Of a stretch of DNA of 6,318 nt, positions 1 to 5,519 are shown piece by piece; the stretch's first letter is position 1, and every line of letters starts with the position of its first letter. Below the pieces are notes generated by a model, which was given only the letters and a program-made list of their open reading frames with translations, was not told where the DNA came from and made no database searches. The stretch comes from Candidatus Dormiibacterota bacterium (GTDB lineage: Bacteria; Chloroflexota; Dormibacteria; Aeolococcales; Aeolococcaceae): NCBI GenBank assembly GCA_003153215.1, contig PLXL01000055.1, forward strand, positions 3,424-9,741, in the 5' to 3' direction. The translations under genes and the position numbers were made by a program.

Positions 1-978
1 CCGCCACGCTCGCGGACGCCGCCACACGACGATCCCAACCCCGAGGACGGCAATGAGGTCCAGGGCGACCACCAGGCCGAGATGGCTCGTGACCGGGAGC
101 TGGGGGTCCTTCACGCCGAACAGTGCCGGAATGAACGACTCGAACAACCCGAGCTCGAGGAAGCGGCCGAGCTGGGCGAGGCTGGGTCGGGCAACACTGA
201 CGTAGTAACCCAGCAGGTAGTTGGCCAGCGCCACGACATCCATGACCCCGTAGGCCAACCACGCCCACTTCTCCTTCCACACCGCGCGGAGCCAGGCCAA
301 GGGTGTGAGCCTGTCCTCGAGGACCAGCAGGCGGATGAGGAGCAGGAAGACGGGCAGCAACATCGCATCCTCGTAGTCCAGCAGAGCCACGGCGAAGGCA
401 AGCAGAGAGCCGGCGAGCTGCCAGGCGGAGCCACCTCGGCGCCACCGCAGGTAGAAGCCCATCGCGAGCAGGCCGAAGCACGTTGCCGGCAGTATGTTCG
501 CGGTGGCGGTCCACCACATGAGAAGTCGCATCAGGAATAGCGATTGACCAAACAGAACCGTCACGACCAGGGCGGACCAGCGGTGGCCGAGTATGGTGAC
601 CATGACCCAGCCAAAGGCCGCCAGCGTGGCCGCGAACAACACCATCTGGATCGTACGAGCCAGTGCGAAGCTCGGTGGCGTGGTCAGGGCGAGGACGCTG
701 TCCAGCAGACGGCTCACCGGGGAGAAGTGCTCGAAGAGGTCCTCGCGCAGGTAGGTCAGGCCGAAGGGTTGCGTCCTGGCCTGCTCCAGGAAGAGAAAGT
801 CGTCCTGGAAGAAGTAGGTGGAGGCGTTGAGCCAGAGGGCGGCTCCAATCTGAAGCGCGATGGACACCGGCCAGAGCCAGAGAGGAGGTCGATGGGCACC
901 CTCTGGCCTGAGGAGCTCACGGGGCGGGATGTCGGAGCACACGGCCCACCTGTTTTTCAACTCGTTCGGCTGGCGCAT
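1..978 (-). CDS. GT-C-like multi-pass membrane protein, C-terminus beyond left edge
   Basis: The complementary strand is open from an ATG at 978 to the left edge, giving 326 residues with no stop in the window. The protein is strongly hydrophobic, with membrane segments near residues 33-50, 105-130, 134-150, 155-177, 186-220, 238-260 and 300-319. After the first segment comes FFQDDFLF (residues 56-63, acidic pair D59/D60), then EHFSP (83-87); LLDYEDAMLLP lies at 199-209. An acidic pair in the first extracytoplasmic loop is characteristic of GT-C transferases that use polyprenyl-phosphate sugars (PMT/ArnT type). The gene 3586-5328 shows the same pattern. The start is uncertain, because no Shine-Dalgarno sequence precedes ATG 978. 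GTG codons at 1068 and 1113 are in frame, and another lies at 942. ATG 978 is preferred because it puts the acidic pair at nearly the same position as in the second protein (59/60 against 62/63). Substrate unknown. An uncharacterised polytopic protein without transferase activity is the alternative. Confidence 0.8.
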   Translation of the reverse strand, partial: MRQPNELKNRWAVCSDIPPRELLRPEGAHRPPLWLWPVSIALQIGAALWLNASTYFFQDDFLFLEQARTQPFGLTYLREDLFEHFSPVSRLLDSVLALTTPPSFALARTIQMVLFAATLAAFGWVMVTILGHRWSALVVTVLFGQSLFLMRLLMWWTATANILPATCFGLLAMGFYLRWRRGGSAWQLAGSLLAFAVALLDYEDAMLLPVFLLLIRLLVLEDRLTPLAWLRAVWKEKWAWLAYGVMDVVALANYLLGYYVSVARPSLAQLGRFLELGLFESFIPALFGVKDPQLPVTSHLGLVVALDLIAVLGVGIVVWRRPRAWR

Positions 979-1237
979 GTTATCAACGAGGAGCAGGGCG
1001 GCAAGTGGGATTGTCCGACCCCCGTTTCCGCGCCGGCGGCGGTCAGGAGGAGGGTTTGGTGGACGCACAAACTCAGAGATGTCGTGAAGCCAGGGGTGGA
1101 GAGCTCCGGGCACTGATAGTCAACGCCTCCGCTCGGAGGCCATGCCGGCGGCCGACGAAGGTCCGCGCGAAGCCCGGGCCCGAGCGCCGCCCGCCGTGCT
1201 ATAAGCTCCCCGTGACCCAGCACCCGCGACGCATTCG
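979..1237. other. Divergent intergenic region
   Basis: This stretch separates the divergent starts of the membrane protein (ATG 978, minus) and the two-domain glycosyltransferase (ATG 1238, plus). It should hold both promoters, but I see no convincing -35/-10 pair. TATAAG at 1200-1205 is the best -10 look-alike for the plus gene and lacks a -35 partner. The minus-strand frame stays open up to a stop at 1120-1122, so part of 979-1113 could be coding if the left gene starts upstream. The implied peptide there is Pro/Arg-rich and not persuasive. One perfect inverted repeat lies at 1125-1140. No RNA gene was recognised. Confidence 0.6.
1125..1140. repeat. Perfect inverted repeat in the divergent promoter region
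   Basis: GCCTCCG at 1125-1131 and CGGAGGC at 1134-1140 are perfect reverse complements around CT, equivalent to a 6-bp stem with a 4-nt loop. In a region between divergent genes this could be an operator or an RNA hairpin. On the minus strand its second arm contains GGAGG, 12 nt before a possible GTG start at 1113, so it could also mask a ribosome binding site if that start is used. A chance palindrome in GC-rich DNA cannot be excluded. Confidence 0.35.
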
Positions 1238-3667
1238 ATGACCCCCCCATCCATGCAGCCTTTGAGCGCGGATGAGCTCGGGAATCGCCCGGCAGGGGCG
1301 GACGCGCCTGCGGGCCGCCGCGCGTCGCACCCCGGGGTCCGATCTCGGGGCGCAGTGCGCGAGATCGCCCCCGGTGATCCGCTGCGGCTTGCCCGCGGCG
1401 ACTGCGTGGTGTGCATCCCCGTATACGGCGGTTATCAGCTCTTCACCCAGTGCCTGGAGAGCGTGCTCCGGCACACCCCTGCCGGAGTGAACGTGCTCAT
1501 TGCCGACGACTGCAGCCCTGAGGACCTGGTCCTTCCACTCCTGAGAGATCTCGAGAGCCGAGGAGCTCTGGATCGCACCGTCTACTTCGCCCGGCAGAGC
1601 GAGAACGTCGGCTTTGTCGTCAACGTCAACCGCGCCTTCGCCGCCTGTGATCGAGCCGATGTCGTGGTCCTCAACAGCGACTGTATCGTGGCCGAGGGAT
1701 GGTTTGAGGGATTGCGCGCTGCCGCCCACTCCGACAGCGGCATAGCCACCAGCAGCACGCTGACCAACCACGGCACCATCCTCTCGGTGCCGCATCGCAA
1801 TCAGCCCGGAGCGCTGCCCCGGGACTGGACGGTCGATGCGGCGGCGGCAGCGATCAGAGAGGCGTCGCCACGCCTGCGGCCCCGGCTACCCACCGCCATC
1901 GGCCACTGCATGTACGTCAAGCGGACCGCGCTCGACCTGGTCGGAGACTTCGATCCCGAGTTCTCCCCAGGCTATGGCGAGGAGGTCGACTTCTCGCAGC
2001 GCTGCCTGCTCCGCGGGCTGTCACACGTCGCGGCTGACGAGGTCTTCGTGTGGCACCAGGGCGGAGCCTCCTTTGCGCTGCGGCCCGCCGCCGCCGACCT
2101 CCGCCAGCGCCATGAGCGCCTCATCGCATCCCGCTACCCGTACTACCACCGTCTGGTGGCGGCCACAGCCGCCCAGGAGAATGGGGCTCTGGCACGCTCT
2201 CTCGCTGCCGCCCGTCGGGCCCTGCTCGGCATGTCGGTCACGGTCGACGGCAGCTGCCTGGGGCCGGACATGACAGGAACCCAGGTTGCGATTCTCGAGT
2301 TGATTCGCGCCCTCAGCCACAGCGGTGTGAAATGCCTCCGCGTTCTCGTGCCTGATCGCTACGGCGAGGATGCCCAGCGGTTCCTTTCTGAGCTGGGCAC
2401 AGTTGAGGTGATCAGCGACGACAGCGCCGGCACCGACGTCTCCAAGACCGACATCGTCCACCGGCCCTTTCAGGTCGGCACCGAGGGGGAGCTGGAGAGG
2501 CTCCAGCGCCTGGGGGATCGTCTCATCCTGACCCAGCAGGACATGATCGCGTATCGCAATCCCGGTTATTTTCCGAGGTTCGAAGACTGGTGGCGGTATC
2601 GGCGGGCGAGCCGATACGCTCTGAGCTTGGCTGACGCGGTCGTCTTCTACTCCGCGCACGCGAGAGCGGACGCGCTGGCCGAGGACCTGGTGGCGCCGGA
2701 GCGCACCCATGTGGTCGGGGTCGGGACCGATCATCGCCTGGCTGTGGTGGAGCGGCCGCCGCAGCGACCCCAGGGCGCCGGTGATCTGGAGGACGGCGAT
2801 TTCCTCCTCTGCCTCGGTGCTGACTATCGCCACAAGAATCGCGTGTTTGCGCTCCAGCTGGTGGATGAGCTGCAGCGGCGCCACGGCTGGCGCGGGCGAC
2901 TGGCGCTGGTCGGGCCCCGCGTCCCCTGGGGCTCCTCAGCCCCGGAGGAGGCCGAGTTCCTGGGGCGGCACCCCGCCGTGGCCACGGCCACCGTCCACCT
3001 CGCCGGCGTGAGCGAGGCGGAGAAGCTGTGGCTGCTGCAGCGCGCGGTAGGTGTCGTCTTCCCCACGGTGTACGAGGGCTTCGGACTGGTCCCGTTCGAG
3101 GCCGCGGCCGCGGGGATACCGTGCTTCTTCGCGGCCCAGTCATCGCTCGCCGAGGTCCTTCCCGCCGAGGCGGCCACGCTCACCGCGTGGGATCCCGCCC
3201 TGAGCGCGGACGAGGTCATTGATGTGCTGCGAGACCCGAGGCGTGCTGAGGATCTGGTGGCCACGGTCCGGAGGTCGGGTGAGAGGCACCGATGGGACGC
3301 GGTTGCGGAGCGGCTGATGACGGTGTATCAGCTGGCCGCGGACGGCCCCCGCCAGGTGGGCCTGGGGCGGGAGCTCGTCGATGCAGGCATCAGCCTGGTG
3401 GGGGGTGGGCTGATGGGAGAGCTGGCCGCGCTGAGCGTCAGCGACCAGGCGGCACTGGGGGCAGTGGCTCGCCGTCGCTACCTGCGGGTCCCCTTCTTCG
3501 GCCTGCTCCAGGTCTGGTATCGGATGGGACGCCTGCTGGTGGCGCCATTCCGACACGGGCGTGACCGCGACCTGGCCGAGCCACCTCACGTCGTGCCGCA
3601 GAGGATCGACACCCCGGGCGGCAGCGAGAAGCTGGGAGTCATGCCGCCGACGGCCAGCTCCACATAG
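1238..3667 (+). CDS. Two-domain glycosyltransferase, GT2 (GT-A) fused to GT4 (GT-B)
   Basis: This 809-residue cytoplasmic enzyme should transfer two sugars from nucleotide donors onto a cell-surface glycan or glycolipid precursor. Residues 1-54 are low-complexity. The GT2 domain (about 55-300) shows CIPVYGG (59-65), the DD pair 90/91, ENVGF (122-126), the metal-binding NSD (146-148), GYGEEVDF (245-252) and WHQGG (272-276). The GT4 domain (about 331-700) shows a glycine-rich start at DMTGTQV (344-350), the donor-binding lysine in RHKN (531-534), and the EX7E signature from E613 to E621. Both active sites look intact. A tail (about 745-775) is basic and aromatic and may lie on the membrane. ATG 1238 is the first start after an in-frame TAA at 1202-1204, but no Shine-Dalgarno sequence precedes it. 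ATG 1253 and GTG 1355 remain possible, since the GT2 domain begins only near residue 55. The 3' end overlaps the opposing gene by 82 bp. Acceptor and sugars are unknown. Confidence 0.93.
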   Translation: MTPPSMQPLSADELGNRPAGADAPAGRRASHPGVRSRGAVREIAPGDPLRLARGDCVVCIPVYGGYQLFTQCLESVLRHTPAGVNVLIADDCSPEDLVLPLLRDLESRGALDRTVYFARQSENVGFVVNVNRAFAACDRADVVVLNSDCIVAEGWFEGLRAAAHSDSGIATSSTLTNHGTILSVPHRNQPGALPRDWTVDAAAAAIREASPRLRPRLPTAIGHCMYVKRTALDLVGDFDPEFSPGYGEEVDFSQRCLLRGLSHVAADEVFVWHQGGASFALRPAAADLRQRHERLIASRYPYYHRLVAATAAQENGALARSLAAARRALLGMSVTVDGSCLGPDMTGTQVAILELIRALSHSGVKCLRVLVPDRYGEDAQRFLSELGTVEVISDDSAGTDVSKTDIVHRPFQVGTEGELERLQRLGDRLILTQQDMIAYRNPGYFPRFEDWWRYRRASRYALSLADAVVFYSAHARADALAEDLVAPERTHVVGVGTDHRLAVVERPPQRPQGAGDLEDGDFLLCLGADYRHKNRVFALQLVDELQRRHGWRGRLALVGPRVPWGSSAPEEAEFLGRHPAVATATVHLAGVSEAEKLWLLQRAVGVVFPTVYEGFGLVPFEAAAAGIPCFFAAQSSLAEVLPAEAATLTAWDPALSADEVIDVLRDPRRAEDLVATVRRSGERHRWDAVAERLMTVYQLAADGPRQVGLGRELVDAGISLVGGGLMGELAALSVSDQAALGAVARRRYLRVPFFGLLQVWYRMGRLLVAPFRHGRDRDLAEPPHVVPQRIDTPGGSEKLGVMPPTASST
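3586..3667. other. 82-bp tail-to-tail overlap of convergent genes
   Basis: The plus-strand glycosyltransferase stops with TAG at 3665-3667, while the minus-strand membrane protein stops with TGA at 3588-3586. Each gene's last 27 or so codons are therefore antisense to the other's. No intergenic space exists for a shared terminator, and no strong terminator hairpin was seen nearby. The transcripts must end inside the opposite gene or run past each other. Confidence 0.85.
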
Positions 3668-5328
3668 GCGGCGCGGCCGGCGACCAAGGTCCAGTCTCGG
3701 GGTGCGGTGACCAGCCCGGGGTCGCTGGTGCTGGCCAGGGAGATCCCGAGGGTGCCGTTCTCGTCGGGGGTGAGAGAAAGCCAGCCCGGAGTCGGGAAGT
3801 CGATGCGCAATACACCGCTGTCCGAGTACGACGTGACGGAGGTGCAGCTTCCGGCCGCCTCCAGTGAGAGGCCCTCGCTGCCGGCGATGGTGGCGTTGCC
3901 ACCCGGGCCCGTCGGTGCCGTCTCGCCAACTGACACCTGAAGCTGCAGGGCCGCGCCCAGGACGGCGTCGGAAGGCACCGGCGTGCCCAGAGGGACCGCA
4001 CCATCACGGATCATCGAGCGAAGCTCGCCCAGCGTGAGCTGAGGAGCGATGGCAGGGTCGGGCTCAGCCTGATTGCCGGCGAGGATAGGTGCTCCGCTGA
4101 CGATCAGATGCGCGGCGGCGAGCAGCTGGTACTTGTCGGTGTCGCGCAGCGACGCCGCTCCCTGAGCGTAGGCGGTCAGCACCCCAATCCCGTTGATGGC
4201 GACGATGGCGCAGAGGGCCACCGCGATGACACGGCCGCCGTGAAGGCGCCCGCCAAGGGCGCTGAGCGCCCATGCCGCGGCGGGCAGCAGGAGGGCGATC
4301 GCGACGTAGGCGTACCTGGAGTCCGTGGACTCGCCGATGCCGAGCGCGATCCGGCCGACCCCGGTGAGGGCGAGGAAGAGGACAGCGCCCATGGCCATGG
4401 CAACCCCGACGGCGCAGCGCCGCCACGCGACGGGCCCCTGCATGGCGACGAAAACGCTGAGTGCGAGCACGACGATCGCCCCCGATCCCTGCCAACCGAG
4501 GGTGTTGGCGACCGCCGTGGTCAGCCCGGTCCAGACGTACTGGGGAAGCTGGAGAAGCTCCGCCCTGGTGGGGTGCGTGACCGAGTAGCCCACGTGCCCG
4601 ACCAGGGCGAACCAGACGACGTACACGACCGCCGGGACGGACACGACGCGGAGGGCGGCGACCCACCCCCGCTTGAGCAGCGCGATGAGGCCGGCCACCG
4701 CCACCAGGGGTACAGCGATCCCGGAGCACATCAGAGCGAGCACCGCCACCGGCCAGTAGGCGAGGTCGCGAGCGATGCCGGCCCCGTCGTGGTCGATGAG
4801 GAGAAGGCCCGCGAGGCCGAAGAGCAGGGTGAGGATCCACGCCATCTGGAAGGCCCAGGTGAGGTTCTCGGCGCCGGCCCCGAGGAAGAGGAAGACGATG
4901 GCCGCGGCGGTTGCGATCCAGGCATCGACTCCCAGCCGGCGCATGATCCGGAAGAGGACGTGGGCGAGTGCCACGTGCGCCAGCAGGAGGACGATGAGAT
5001 ACGGGATGTAGGTGTGCAGGCCGACCGCCGCGTAGAGGGCCCGGTAGATGAGGATGGGGATGGTGGACCAGTGCTCGTTGTGGGGCACGAAGAGGTTGAG
5101 AGGCCGGCCACCCTCGCCGCGACCGGCCAGGAAGTCCCATTCGTCATAGAAGAACCAGAGGCCCCGGTCGATGTAGAGGAGGAAGGCAAAGGCGACGGCC
5201 AGCGAGGCGATGTGCACCGGCAGAGCCGCTGCCGACACGCGCTCGCGCCACGACGGCGGACCCTGCGGGGGTGCTGTGTCCGGGGCCTCGGTCCCTCGGT
5301 CATCGGCGGGGACGGCGGCAGCTCCCAT
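3586..5328 (-). CDS. GT-C-like polytopic membrane protein with large C-terminal domain
   Basis: This 580-residue membrane protein is probably a polyprenyl-phosphate-sugar-dependent transferase acting outside the membrane, but its substrate cannot be named. Hydrophobic segments lie near residues 33-53, 92-104, 108-127, 137-153, 159-178, 190-213, 228-248, 283-297, 303-323, 340-358 and 366-386. The first loop carries FFYDEWDF (59-66, acidic pair D62/E63) and NEHWST (84-89). GAENLTWAFQ lies at 152-161 and DSRYAY at 336-341. From memory, these motifs recur in uncharacterised actinobacterial membrane proteins, usually annotated hypothetical. Residues about 390-580 have no membrane segment and are Gly/Ser/Thr-rich with alternating hydrophobics, suggesting a beta-rich extracytoplasmic domain with two cysteines (C495, C577). 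The start is supported by GAGG, 8 nt before the ATG, inside a hairpin. The gene converges on the two-domain glycosyltransferase, and its last 27 codons overlap it. It resembles the protein at 1-978, so the two are probably paralogues. Confidence 0.88.
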   Translation of the reverse strand: MGAAAVPADDRGTEAPDTAPPQGPPSWRERVSAAALPVHIASLAVAFAFLLYIDRGLWFFYDEWDFLAGRGEGGRPLNLFVPHNEHWSTIPILIYRALYAAVGLHTYIPYLIVLLLAHVALAHVLFRIMRRLGVDAWIATAAAIVFLFLGAGAENLTWAFQMAWILTLLFGLAGLLLIDHDGAGIARDLAYWPVAVLALMCSGIAVPLVAVAGLIALLKRGWVAALRVVSVPAVVYVVWFALVGHVGYSVTHPTRAELLQLPQYVWTGLTTAVANTLGWQGSGAIVVLALSVFVAMQGPVAWRRCAVGVAMAMGAVLFLALTGVGRIALGIGESTDSRYAYVAIALLLPAAAWALSALGGRLHGGRVIAVALCAIVAINGIGVLTAYAQGAASLRDTDKYQLLAAAHLIVSGAPILAGNQAEPDPAIAPQLTLGELRSMIRDGAVPLGTPVPSDAVLGAALQLQVSVGETAPTGPGGNATIAGSEGLSLEAAGSCTSVTSYSDSGVLRIDFPTPGWLSLTPDENGTLGISLASTSDPGLVTAPRDWTLVAGRAAYVELAVGGMTPSFSLPPGVSILCGTT

Positions 5329-5356
5329 CAGTGATGCCTCGAAGATGAGATCGAGG
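5329..5356 (-). promoter_or_regulatory. Ribosome binding site held in a hairpin, leader of the GT-C-like gene
   Basis: Read on the minus strand, the leader holds CCTCGA (5356-5351), an 8-nt loop, and TCGAGG (5342-5337). It then has CATCACTG and the ATG at 5328. The arms pair perfectly (6 bp), and the second arm contains GAGG, the only Shine-Dalgarno candidate, at a good spacing of 8 nt. If the stem forms in the mRNA, it would lower translation initiation. Whether any factor opens it is unknown. Confidence 0.45.
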
Positions 5357-5411
5357 TGCCAACCGCTGCCTGGCCTGATGATGGAGTCCGGCGGTCGCCA
5401 CCCACAGGGTT

Positions 5412-5426
5412 CCTGAACTGCTCAGG
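5412..5426. repeat. Short inverted repeat
   Basis: CCTGA (5412-5416) and TCAGG (5422-5426) are perfect reverse complements around a 5-nt loop. It lies between the divergent genes, about 95 bp upstream of tnpB, and could be part of the left end of the insertion element. With only five base pairs, chance is a realistic explanation. Confidence 0.2.
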
Positions 5427-5464
5427 CGGAAGGGACAAAGCAGGGCAGATGACAACAGGTGGCG

Positions 5465-5480
5465 GCTTGCCGGGGCAAGC
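5465..5480. repeat. Perfect inverted repeat upstream of tnpB, possible left-end hairpin
   Basis: GCTTGCC (5465-5471) and GGCAAGC (5474-5480) pair perfectly around GG. On plus-strand RNA or single-stranded DNA the stem extends through a G-T wobble (5464/5481) to one more C-G pair (5463/5482). IS200/IS605 elements carry subterminal hairpins that TnpA recognises as single-stranded DNA. This stem ends about 40 bp before the tnpB start and would suit a left end. A structured tnpB leader or chance are alternatives, and the exact element boundary cannot be placed. Confidence 0.35.
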
Positions 5481-5508
5481 TGGGGAAGGGTAGACGGGAA
5501 CCCCGGCT

Positions 5509-5512
5509 AGGG
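5509..5512 (+). promoter_or_regulatory. Shine-Dalgarno sequence of tnpB
   Basis: AGGG lies 7 nt before ATG 5520 and overlaps the in-frame TAG at 5508-5510 that bounds the open frame. This favours ATG 5520 over GTG 5538, which has no such sequence upstream. Confidence 0.55.
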
Positions 5513-5519
5513 CGAACGG

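Larger units (their letters stand above)
5329..5519. other. Intergenic region between the GT-C-like gene and tnpB
   Basis: These 191 bp separate two divergent genes and must contain the upstream edge of the insertion element as well as the promoter of the minus-strand gene. I see three small perfect inverted repeats (5337-5356, 5412-5426 and 5465-5480). There is no open frame resembling a Y1 or serine transposase (TnpA). No convincing promoter pair was found. TTGTCA on the minus strand (5455-5450) lacks a matching -10 hexamer. Confidence 0.55.

Noticed and set aside
82..1116. Two consecutive plus-strand open frames (82-540 and 544-1116).
   Set aside because: They mirror, codon for codon, the minus-strand membrane protein that runs off the left edge. 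Their products are Gln/Glu/Gly-rich without recognisable features.
1142..1204. A 20-codon plus-strand frame preceded by GGAGG, a possible leader peptide upstream of the glycosyltransferase.
   Set aside because: GGAGG is only 2 nt from its ATG, too close for efficient initiation. The peptide is a plain Ala/Arg/Pro string with no regulatory codon run.
1200..1205. TATAAG as a -10 promoter element for the glycosyltransferase.
   Set aside because: No plausible -35 hexamer lies 16-18 bp upstream (the region is solid G+C), so it is too weak to list as a promoter.
1199..3589. Several minus-strand open frames of 146-287 codons across the glycosyltransferase (for example 2021-2884 and 2523-3143).
   Set aside because: They are antisense shadows of the two-domain enzyme, whose plus-strand frame has all GT2 and GT4 motifs. 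Their products are Arg/Pro/Ser-rich with no domain signature.
3682..3691. GACC-AA-GGTC palindrome near the convergent gene ends, as a terminator.
   Set aside because: The stem is four base pairs with a 2-nt loop, has no T-run on either strand, and lies inside the coding sequence of the minus-strand gene.
4108..5334. A 408-codon open frame on the plus strand, antisense to almost the whole GT-C-like gene.
   Set aside because: It is codon-aligned with the minus-strand gene, and its product is a charged Asp/Glu/Arg/Gly-rich string with no domain. This is the usual mirror of hydrophobic codons in GC-rich DNA. The minus-strand product has clear membrane segments and motifs.
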